This document shows, piece after piece, positions 22,106 through 29,028 of a DNA stretch of 35,804 nt. Made by a program: the position numbers and the translations under genes. The notes below the pieces were generated by a model. It worked only from the letters and a program-made list of their open reading frames with translations. It was not told where the DNA came from and did not search any database. Numbering within the stretch: the first letter of the stretch is position 1; every line of letters begins with the position of its first letter. This DNA comes from Anaerolineae bacterium (GTDB lineage Bacteria > Chloroflexota > Anaerolineae > JACIWR01): the NCBI GenBank assembly GCA_021162125.1, contig JAGGZG010000239.1:1-35804 (forward strand), read 5' to 3'.

Positions 22106-23986
22106 CTAAATCCCCAACGCCGCTCGCTTCTCTGCGATGTGATCAACCATCAGTTGCGCGGCCTTGAAGGGATCGGGCTCGACAGCGAAGGCAGCACCGA
22201 CGACGTCGTTCGCGCCTTCAGTCAGCAGTTTGGTCACCTCGGGGCCACCCAGCACCGGGGGCACGGTGCCCAGCACGGTGAAGACACCCGATGACACTAC
22301 GTAAGCGCCGATGCTGACAGCTTTCTCGCTCATCCATTCTGGGGCTGCGCCGGCCACCGGCAAATCGCTGATGTCCACCCCCAGGGCGTTGGCGATGGCC
22401 GCGCAAGCGACCAGGATGCGGCTGATGTCCACGCAGGAGCCCATGTGCAGCACCGGCGGGATACCCAGTGCTTTGCATACTCCCTTTAGCCCCTCGCCAG
22501 CCTGCTCAGCCGCCTCCGGCAGCATCAGCCCGGCCTTGGCCGTGGCGATGGCATTGCAACCCGTGGTCACCACCAACACGTCTTGCTTGATCAATTCCTT
22601 GACCAGGTTGACGTGGCCGTAATCGTGTTGGACCTTGGGGTTGTTGCAGCCGACCACGCCAGCGATGCCCTTGATCGCGCCGCTCTTGATGGCCTCCAGC
22701 AGCGGGTCAAGGGTGCCACCCAGCGCGGCCACGATGGCCTCTACGCTGAAGCCAACCATGCACTCCATCTTTTCGTCGGGAATGTGCACCATGTCGGCCC
22801 TGCGGAAACGGTAGTTCTCCACGGCGGTGCGCACGATCTCTTTGGCGATCTCGTAGGCCCGCTCTTCGTGGAACTCGACGTGGGTCGCGCCGGGGAACTT
22901 GGCCTTGGGTGAGGTGGAGATGAACTTGGTGTGGAAGCAGCCGGTCAACGCGCCCAAAGCAGGCATGATGCATTGTACGTCCACGATGATTGCTTCGACT
23001 GCGCCGGTGATGACCGCTAATTCCTGCTGCAAAAAGTTGCCAGCGATGGGGATGCCGTGGCGCATGAGCACCTCGTTGCCGGTGCAGCACATGCCGACCA
23101 CGTTGATGCCTTTGGCCCCGTACTTCTCGGCCAGGGCCAGCAGCTCGGGATCCTGGGAGGCGGCGACGATCATCTCCGAGAGGGTGGGCTCGTGGCCGTG
23201 GGCGACGATGTTTACCTCATCGGCCTTGAGCACGCCCAGGTTGGCCTGTGAGCGGACGGGGGTAGGGGTGCCGAAGAGAACGTCGGAGAGCTCGGTGGCG
23301 ACCATTGAGCCGCCCCAGCCGTCGGCGACGGACGCCTTGAGCCCTTGCAGGATCAGGTTAACGGGGTCGTTGTCCACGCCGATGTGGGTGCGATGCATGA
23401 TCTCCACGATCTCGCGGTCAATGCCGCGCGGATCAATGCCCAGCGATTGCCACAGGGCGACGCGCTTCTCCGGTGCGCGACGGGTGAACTGGATGGGGCC
23501 TTCCTGCTTGCCGAACTCGGCATAGACGGCACGGGCCAGGTCCAGAGCGATTTCCTCTTTGCTGCGTCCCTCGGTCTCGATGCCGTACTCCGCGGCCAGA
23601 GCTTTGAGTTTGGCCTCGTCTTTGATCTCGTAGCCGCCGCCCTTGCCCTCGGCGGTCAGCAACAGGGTGTGGGCGATGTCCCGCCCGTGGTCGGAGTGGG
23701 CGGCTGCGCCACCGGCGATCATGCGGATCAGATTGCGAGCGACGATGATGTCCGCCGTGGCTCCGCAAACGCCCCTCTTGGGTCCTTCTTCCTCAAAGGG
23801 GCTGATGCGGCAAGGTCCCATGTTACAATTGCGGCAGCAGACCCCCAGCTCGCCAAAGCCACACTGGGGCTGCATCGCCTCCAGACGATCCCAGGCCGTT
23901 TCGAGACCCAGCTCCTCGGCCCGGGCCAGCATCTCGTGTACAGCAGGGTCAATGCTCCTGCTCAGAATCTTCTCACTGTACGTCAT
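22106..23986 (-). CDS. cooS: Anaerobic Ni-Fe carbon monoxide dehydrogenase, catalytic subunit
   Basis: A 626-residue Ni-CODH (CO + H2O to CO2 + 2H+ + 2e-). The D-cluster Cys C42 and C50 and the B-cluster C51, C54, C59 and C74 form the pattern C-x7-CC-x2-C-x4-C-x14-C. The C-cluster ligands are all in place: His in 'AHGHEP' (262-264), C299/300 in 'GMCCTGNE', C338 in 'VDVQCIMP', C446 in 'VVGCNN', C476 in 'TTGCNAIATAKAG', and C517 in 'MGSCVDISR'. The proton-relay lysine of 'EKAVSIGA' (K554) is kept. Length is normal for a homodimeric CooS. GAGGAGGTGA precedes ATG 23986. It lies 28 bp after cooF and 9 bp before the NuoE-like gene. No cooC, cooT, cooJ, acs or hydrogenase genes are present in the window. 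Confidence 0.97.
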   Translation of the reverse strand: MTYSEKILSRSIDPAVHEMLARAEELGLETAWDRLEAMQPQCGFGELGVCCRNCNMGPCRISPFEEEGPKRGVCGATADIIVARNLIRMIAGGAAAHSDHGRDIAHTLLLTAEGKGGGYEIKDEAKLKALAAEYGIETEGRSKEEIALDLARAVYAEFGKQEGPIQFTRRAPEKRVALWQSLGIDPRGIDREIVEIMHRTHIGVDNDPVNLILQGLKASVADGWGGSMVATELSDVLFGTPTPVRSQANLGVLKADEVNIVAHGHEPTLSEMIVAASQDPELLALAEKYGAKGINVVGMCCTGNEVLMRHGIPIAGNFLQQELAVITGAVEAIIVDVQCIMPALGALTGCFHTKFISTSPKAKFPGATHVEFHEERAYEIAKEIVRTAVENYRFRRADMVHIPDEKMECMVGFSVEAIVAALGGTLDPLLEAIKSGAIKGIAGVVGCNNPKVQHDYGHVNLVKELIKQDVLVVTTGCNAIATAKAGLMLPEAAEQAGEGLKGVCKALGIPPVLHMGSCVDISRILVACAAIANALGVDISDLPVAGAAPEWMSEKAVSIGAYVVSSGVFTVLGTVPPVLGGPEVTKLLTEGANDVVGAAFAVEPDPFKAAQLMVDHIAEKRAALGI

Positions 23987-24014
23987 GGGAAATCACCTCC
24001 TCATGATTTCGGGC

Positions 24015-24566
24015 TTATTGACTGCTGGCTAACTGTTTCTGGCTTTCCAGCGCGTCCAGGAATTGCCGGGCTGCGGCCTGGGTAGCTTGATGGATGACCT
24101 CGGTGGGATATTTCAGGCTGAGCGCCTTGGTTGGGCAGGCTTCCACGCAGGCCGGGCCACCAGGCCGATCCACGCACAAGTCGCATTTGAAAGCCGCCGC
24201 CTTCTCACGGCCAGCCACCTCGGTGGTGGCCACGTGAATCGCGCCGAAAGGACAGACCATCATGCACAGTCGGCAGGCGATGCACAGCCGCTGATCCACC
24301 GCCGTGTAAGTTTCGGTGCGATAAAGGGCTCCAGTGGGGCAGACCCGCACGCAGGGTGCGTCCTCGCACTGGCGGCACTGGGTAGAGAGCTTCACGCTGT
24401 CCACCTGGACCACGCGGTTGCGGCGGTATAGCTTCTCGCCGGCCAGGACAGCACCGATGATGTTGCCCGCCGTGGTGTGGGCTGCCGCACAGGCCAGCTC
24501 GCAAGTGTGGCAACCCAGGCAGCGTTCCGGGTTGACGAGGATGAATGGGCCTTCGAGTTTGTTCAT
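24015..24566 (-). CDS. cooF: CooF/HycB-like polyferredoxin (four 4Fe-4S clusters)
   Basis: A 183-residue ferredoxin with four cysteine quartets: 16/19/22/26, 64/67/72/76, 95/98/101/105 and 128/131/140/144. This is the CooF/HycB/DMSO-reductase B-subunit pattern. It is the expected electron acceptor of CooS. AAGGAGGTG precedes ATG 24566, and the gene opens the five-gene CO operon. A helical C-terminal tail of about 30 residues rich in Ala and Gln may bind a partner. The identification as CooF rests on the family plus its place directly before cooS. Confidence 0.92.
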   Translation of the reverse strand: MNKLEGPFILVNPERCLGCHTCELACAAAHTTAGNIIGAVLAGEKLYRRNRVVQVDSVKLSTQCRQCEDAPCVRVCPTGALYRTETYTAVDQRLCIACRLCMMVCPFGAIHVATTEVAGREKAAAFKCDLCVDRPGGPACVEACPTKALSLKYPTEVIHQATQAAARQFLDALESQKQLASSQ

Positions 24567-24594
24567 GCGTTTTCACCTCCTTCGAACTTAATTC

Positions 24595-24629
24595 AAGTGC
24601 CCGGCACTTGCAAAAAGTGCTGGGCACTT
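24595..24629. repeat. Double-palindrome repeat upstream of cooF
   Basis: AAGTGCCCGGCACTT (24595-24609) and a second copy with one mismatch (24615-24629) surround a 5-nt loop. Each 15-mer is itself a palindrome of 7+1+7. It lies within the 5' region of the cooF transcript or just upstream. Confidence 0.8.
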
Positions 24630-25078
24630 CTGAAATGGGGAATGGGCAATTTGTGCTGGTACAGAGTGTTGCATGAGTGGAGTCTCGAACTTGTTCGGGG
24701 TACTCTGGCTAACCGGAGGTTGGTTTGTCCGGGCCGTTCTGCAACAAGTTGCGGACTCCGGCCGGCGACCAGGCACAGGGACAAATCCCTTAAAAGTACT
24801 TATGCAACACACTGCTGGTATGGAAAAACCAAAAACGCATCCACGGCTCGAGGATGCCGGGATGTCATTTACGTTCGAGGAACGTCTGAAGAAACGATAG
24901 GCTTTCATAGCCTCTCAGAGAGCTTCAATCCCTCGGTCAGACTCAGTGGGTTAGGTTAAATGTTAGAGACGTGGGGAAGGAACAAGAAGAACAAGTTCAG
25001 TGTAGCATACAAATACCCGTGATGTAATATCCGTTCGCAGGGTATTTGCTTCACCTGAATGGGTGAAATGGAGGAGTG
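24630..25078. other. Long intergenic region with a branched, tRNA-like fold; no gene
   Basis: No supported coding sequence. Nested inverted repeats are visible: GTGTTGCAT (24666-24674) with ATGCAACAC (24802-24810); inside it GGAGTC (24679-24684) with GACTCC (24754-24759). Within that second stem lie three hairpins: CGAACTTGTTCG (24686-24697), CCGGA/TCCGG (24713-24732) and GCAACAAGTTGC (24741-24752). Near the end of the following gene, AAATACCC (25011-25018) pairs with GGGTATTT (25040-25047) and TTCACC pairs with GGTGAA (25050-25067), possibly terminating the response regulator transcript. A promoter for cooF must lie here but I could not identify one. Confidence 0.55.
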
Positions 25079-25708
25079 TCACAACAATCCGCGCTTGGTT
25101 GCCCGCATTACAGCTTCGATGCGGTTGTGGGCATCCAGTTTCTGATACAGGTTCTGGATGTAGGTCTTGATGGTGTTTTCACTCAGACAAAGACGCTGTG
25201 CGATCTCGCGATTAGTCAGTCCCTCGGCGATCAGGCGCAAGATCTCGATCTCGCGCAGGGTTAAACGGTCAGGGACATCATCCGCCGGCCCTTCCTGTAA
25301 CCAATTGAACATCATGCGGGCGACACGCGGGTCTACCGGGGATCCATCTCGCACCAACTCACGGATGCTGCGCCGCAGGTCTGTGCTGGCCACGTCTTTC
25401 AGCACATAGCCCCTGGCCCCGGCGCGAATACATTCCTGTACTACACCACTATCCAGATAACCGGTCAGGATTAGCACTACTGTCCCAGGTACATCATGTT
25501 GGATGCGGTAGCACAGTTCAATGCCGCTGATTCTGGGGAGACGCACGTCCACCAGCGCCACGTCGGGGTGGGTAGCGTGGATTACGCGCAGGGCCTCTTC
25601 GCCATCTCCAGCCTCTCCTACGACTTCAAATTCGGGATCGCCTTGTAGGATGGCGGCGATGCCCCGGCGCACAATTTCGTGATCGTCTACAACGACAACA
25701 CGGATCAT
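25079..25708 (-). CDS. NarL/LuxR-family response regulator
   Basis: A 209-residue regulator. In the receiver domain, DD lies at 8-9, phospho-acceptor D54 is in 'VALVDVRLP', and the conserved lysine is in 'GYVLKDV'. The C-terminal LuxR-type helix-turn-helix (about 140-205) has 'LTLREIEILRLIAEGLTNREIA' and 'LSENTIKTYIQNLYQKL'. ATG 25708 overlaps the kinase stop as ATGA, which favours it over GTG 25738. It forms a pair with the histidine kinase. Target genes are unknown; the CO operon begins 512 bp away on the same strand and is an obvious candidate, but nothing in the sequence proves it. Confidence 0.95.
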   Translation of the reverse strand: MIRVVVVDDHEIVRRGIAAILQGDPEFEVVGEAGDGEEALRVIHATHPDVALVDVRLPRISGIELCYRIQHDVPGTVVLILTGYLDSGVVQECIRAGARGYVLKDVASTDLRRSIRELVRDGSPVDPRVARMMFNWLQEGPADDVPDRLTLREIEILRLIAEGLTNREIAQRLCLSENTIKTYIQNLYQKLDAHNRIEAVMRATKRGLL

Positions 25709-26865
25709 TGGCTTGCTGTCTCCCGTTTGGGTAGCCACGCCTTGACTATCAGCCCGCCCTCGTCGCCGTTCGCCAGGCTCAACCGCCCACCGGCCTTTTC
25801 CACCATCGTGCGAGTCGTGGATATGCCGAAGTGGTATCCATCACCTTGCAACACGATTGGCAGGTGAGAGGGCGGAATCCCCACGCCGTCGTCCTGTATG
25901 GTGACAACTAATTCATCCCGATTGCAGGAAAGTGTGACCAATACCATCGTTGCTTGGGCATGCTTGCGCACATTCGCCAACGCTTCTTGCACCACACGAA
26001 TCACCGCATTCCGCAATTGGGTGTTAGGGACAGCGAGGCGAGGTGGAAGAACCAGGCAGGTTTCTATGGCTGTGGTATCCTCGAATTCCTGAACCAGTGT
26101 GCGCAAGGCGCAGGAGAGCGTATCCTGGCCGTCACTTTGTGAGAGGGCGAAGATAGCATTGCGAACTTCGCTGCTGCCCTGTGCCGAAAGGCGACCTATG
26201 GCCTCCAGGTGTGCGTCAGGTGGAAGATTGTCAGCCAGGGCATCCAATCCCTGTTTCGCTTCCAGGCCGATGATGTAAAAGAGTTGCGCTACTGTGTCGT
26301 GCAGATTATTGGCCAGGCGTTCTCGCTCTCGCAGGCGGGCCATCTCCTGTGATTGAGCGTAGAGCCGGGCATTTTCAATGGCGATGGCCGCCTGGGTGGA
26401 GAAAGCAGAAAGTAGCTCTTCGTCGTCCGCGGTAAAAGCTGGCTCCCCTGGCCCGTTGCCCACGAAGAGGACGCCCAGGACATGGCCTTTGGACTGGAGG
26501 GGCACGGTCAGGAGCGCCTTGACGGGAGGGTGGCCTGGTGGCATACCTACTGCTTGCGGATGCTGCTGCACGTCTGTCACCCGCAGAGGTCGTCCATCGC
26601 GCAACGGGGCGGCGAAAAGCCCGCTGCCCTGGGGCAAGCGGTTGAGAGGGTAGGGCCAACCACAGACCTTGAAGCAGTCGAAACGTTGGCCCTCTTCCTG
26701 GCTCAGCACCAGCAATCCCCCTAATTCCGCGCCGATGAGCCGCGTGGCCGTGTCCACGATCTCCTGGAGCAGGGGGTCCAAATCCAGCCGGGAGGCTATC
26801 GAGCGGCTGACCTCCATCAAACGGGAGAGCTGATGAACTTTGCGTTCCAGATATTCTTTAGACAT
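25705..26865 (-). CDS. GAF-domain sensor histidine kinase (NarX/DesK-type, HisKA_3)
   Basis: A 386-residue soluble kinase. A short helix is followed by a GAF sensor domain (about 28-168), then a HisKA_3 dimerisation domain with phospho-acceptor H189 in 'RERLANNLHDTVAQL', and a HATPase domain with N-box 'QEALANVRKHA' and G-box 'DDGVGIPP'. No membrane segment exists, so it senses a cytoplasmic ligand or redox state; the GAF domain contains C64 and C68 ('DCFKVCGW'), but no heme or Fe-S motif is clear. ATG 26865 is chosen; its ribosome site is weak, and the longer frame upstream runs through a repeat and the neighbouring gene. It is coupled to the response regulator by ATGA. Confidence 0.92.
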   Translation of the reverse strand: MSKEYLERKVHQLSRLMEVSRSIASRLDLDPLLQEIVDTATRLIGAELGGLLVLSQEEGQRFDCFKVCGWPYPLNRLPQGSGLFAAPLRDGRPLRVTDVQQHPQAVGMPPGHPPVKALLTVPLQSKGHVLGVLFVGNGPGEPAFTADDEELLSAFSTQAAIAIENARLYAQSQEMARLRERERLANNLHDTVAQLFYIIGLEAKQGLDALADNLPPDAHLEAIGRLSAQGSSEVRNAIFALSQSDGQDTLSCALRTLVQEFEDTTAIETCLVLPPRLAVPNTQLRNAVIRVVQEALANVRKHAQATMVLVTLSCNRDELVVTIQDDGVGIPPSHLPIVLQGDGYHFGISTTRTMVEKAGGRLSLANGDEGGLIVKAWLPKRETASQ

Positions 26866-26910
26866 TGCTTCGTTCTTTTGAGATGAGCGGCGCTGCTTCT
26901 CGTGAACTAT

Positions 26911-26945
26911 CAGGTGACAGTCACCTCCGAGGTGACTGTCACCTG
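26911..26945. repeat. Double palindrome overlapping the aminotransferase stop codon
   Basis: CAGGTGACAGTCACCT (26911-26926) and its exact complement (26930-26945) flank CCG. Each arm contains the 7+1+7 palindrome AGGTGACxGTCACCT. The aminotransferase stop (26941-26939) lies inside it, so the element supplies the end of that gene. It could act as a terminator or processing hairpin ahead of the kinase gene. Confidence 0.85.
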
Positions 26946-28054
26946 ACGTGAATCCGATCCAAGGCCGAAACCAGGTAATCGTGCGGAAGACCAAAGCTGA
27001 TGCGCACGAGATGATCCATGCCAAAGTGGTCGCCGGGCACGATGAGCACGCTTTTCTCCTTGCGTAACCGCTCTGTGAACTCCGTTGAGTTGATATCGAG
27101 ATGATAGCGGACGAAAGCAATAGCGGCTGCCTGAGGGGGTGTCAGGCTGAATGTGTCCCCGTGGCTGTCCATCCACTGTTGTAGCACTGAATACCCCTTG
27201 CGGATATAATCCCTGGCGCGCTGGATGAGGCGGGGGCGTACTTCTGGGGACAGGGCGATGGTGGCGAGTTTGTTTGAGAGCATCGTGGCGGAAATTGCGA
27301 TGTACTCGTGCCGGGCCCAGATCTCGTCTATGGTGTCTGGAGGGGCAACTGCCCAGCCGATGCGAAGCCCTGGCAGTCCGTATGCTTTGCTCAAACTGCC
27401 TACAGCTATCACTCTATTATACCGACCGTAGAACGAGGGCGTCTGTTCGTCTGTCAGACGCTCTGCTCCTCTGTACACCTCATCGGCCAGAATCCAGGCT
27501 CCTACACGTTCCGCCGCAGCGATTATAGCATCCATTTCGGCCTCGGTGAGAATGTAGCCGGTGGGGTTGTTGGGATTGCATACGGCGATGAGCCTGGTGT
27601 TGGCTGTGACTGCTTCGTCCAGTTCGCCCAGGTCGAGTGCCCAGCCGTGCTTTTCTCTCAAATGGAATTCTTTCACTTTCAGGCCGTGGTTCTTGGCAAT
27701 GCCCCAAATCTGCATGTAGTTGGGGAGCATGATGACGATCTCGTCTCCCGCAGAAAGCAGGGTGCGGGTGGTGATGTAGTTGGCTTCGGCTGCCCCCACG
27801 GTGACCAGGACGTTTTCCACCGTGGCCCCATCGTACAGAGCGGCGATGTTCTCCCGTAATTCGGGCACGCCGTTGACGTGAGGGTAGTTCAACTCGGTGG
27901 CAAGCAGGTGATTGATATAGTCAGGGGCATCTCTTAGCAGCTCGCCCAGCGACACGGGATGTACCCCGCTTTCGGAGAGATTGTATTCCACGTCCTGCTC
28001 AAACTTGGACATCATACGTTCCATGAGAAATGGATGGAACTTGGGCATCTGCAT
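26939..28054 (-). CDS. Class I/II pyridoxal-phosphate aminotransferase
   Basis: A 371-residue fold-type I aminotransferase. 'VCNPNNPTGYIL', 'ILADEVYRGAE' and the PLP-lysine block 'AVGSLSKAYGLPGLRIGWAV' are diagnostic; 'RISFG' near the C-terminus carries the substrate-carboxylate arginine. It resembles aspartate/aromatic aminotransferases and capreomycidine-synthase-like enzymes; the substrate is not clear. The start is ATG 28054 or ATG 28048 (GGAG lies 4 and 10 nt upstream respectively). The C-terminus ends inside a palindromic repeat, so its last residues may be of recent origin. It follows rph by 65 bp. Confidence 0.9.
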   Translation of the reverse strand: MQMPKFHPFLMERMMSKFEQDVEYNLSESGVHPVSLGELLRDAPDYINHLLATELNYPHVNGVPELRENIAALYDGATVENVLVTVGAAEANYITTRTLLSAGDEIVIMLPNYMQIWGIAKNHGLKVKEFHLREKHGWALDLGELDEAVTANTRLIAVCNPNNPTGYILTEAEMDAIIAAAERVGAWILADEVYRGAERLTDEQTPSFYGRYNRVIAVGSLSKAYGLPGLRIGWAVAPPDTIDEIWARHEYIAISATMLSNKLATIALSPEVRPRLIQRARDYIRKGYSVLQQWMDSHGDTFSLTPPQAAAIAFVRYHLDINSTEFTERLRKEKSVLIVPGDHFGMDHLVRISFGLPHDYLVSALDRIHVR

Positions 28055-28119
28055 ACAACTCCTTCTTTAAACATGGTCAAACATGGTCGTTGTGGCAGAG
28101 TCACGTGTTGTGGTGAATT

Positions 28120-28836
28120 CTATAGGGCTCTTTTCTGAATCGCCAGTAACTCGCCGATCCCCTTCTCCGCCAGATTCAACAACTTCTCCAGCGCGGCTCG
28201 ATCAAAAGGCCGGCCCTCCGCTGTGCCCTGCACCTCCACGTACTCGCCATCGGCGGTCATCACCACGTTGACATCTACGTCGGCGATGGCATCCTCTGCG
28301 TAGCACAGATCGAGCATGGGTTCCCCGTCCACCACCCCCACGCTGACGGCGGCCACCGGCACGCGGAGCACATCGGCCGGCACCACGCCGCGCTCAGCCA
28401 GGCGCTGTAAGGCCAGGGCCACGGCCACGTATCCCCCGGTGACGGCCGCAGTTCGCGTTCCCCCGTCGGCCTGGAGCACGTCGCAGTCCACGATAATGGT
28501 TCGTGGCCCCAGCTTTTGCAGATCCACGGCGGCGCGCAGGCTGCGCCCGATGAAGCGGCGAATCTCCTGCGTGCGGCCCCGGAGCCCGCGGGTCTCGCGA
28601 GGGGTGCGGGTGTGCGTAGAACGGGGGAGCAGCGCGTACTCGGCGGTGAGCCATCCCTGTTCGTTATCCCAGCCCTGATTACGCAGCCAGGAGGGTAGAG
28701 TATCCTCCACCGTGACGTTGCACAGCACTTTGGTGCTGCCCATCTCGATCAGCACCGAGCCCTCTGGATAGGCGATGTAATCCGGGGTGATGGTCACCGG
28801 ACGCAGGTCGTCGTTGGCCCGTCCATCTACGCGCAT
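28120..28836 (-). CDS. rph: Ribonuclease PH
   Basis: A 238-residue phosphorolytic 3'-5' exoribonuclease that trims tRNA 3' ends and uses phosphate to release nucleoside diphosphates. 'MRVDGRANDDLRPV', 'EGSVLIEMGSTKVLCNVTVE', 'RTQEIRRFIGRSLRA' and 'DCDVLQADGGTRTAAVTG' are the canonical blocks. Length matches the family. GAGGAGGCGA precedes ATG 28836. It lies downstream of valS on the same strand, with a repeat hairpin in the 192-bp gap. Confidence 0.96.
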   Translation of the reverse strand: MRVDGRANDDLRPVTITPDYIAYPEGSVLIEMGSTKVLCNVTVEDTLPSWLRNQGWDNEQGWLTAEYALLPRSTHTRTPRETRGLRGRTQEIRRFIGRSLRAAVDLQKLGPRTIIVDCDVLQADGGTRTAAVTGGYVAVALALQRLAERGVVPADVLRVPVAAVSVGVVDGEPMLDLCYAEDAIADVDVNVVMTADGEYVEVQGTAEGRPFDRAALEKLLNLAEKGIGELLAIQKRAL

Positions 28837-28911
28837 AAAAATCGCCTCCTCGGAGTTTGTTTGGGGAGCGTGGGGACAAGCTCCCGTTTATGGCTCCTTT
28901 ACCTGCTAATA

Positions 28912-28960
28912 AGCCGTGCTGCGTGTTGCGTAGACGGAACACGCAATACGCAACACGGCT
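28912..28960. repeat. Hairpin repeat between valS and rph
   Basis: Arms of 20 nt (28912-28931 and 28941-28960) with two mismatches that are G-U compatible flank a 9-nt loop. The arms consist of GCGTGTTGCGT-like words. It may end the valS transcript or be a dispersed repeat. Confidence 0.7.
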
Positions 28961-29028
28961 ACGAAGATCACGAGTGCACGTTGAGCCTGGTTCTGTTTCC
29001 GCCAGACCAAATTGTGCTCGGTACAGGA

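Noticed and set aside
22106..24566. Frameshift or truncated CO dehydrogenase
   Set aside because: All metal-cluster ligands and a normal length are present in one uninterrupted frame.
24477..24959. Plus-strand open frame of 160 codons across the cooF start and the intergenic region
   Set aside because: It runs antisense through cooF and then through structured repeat DNA, without a ribosome site; codon content is not protein-like.
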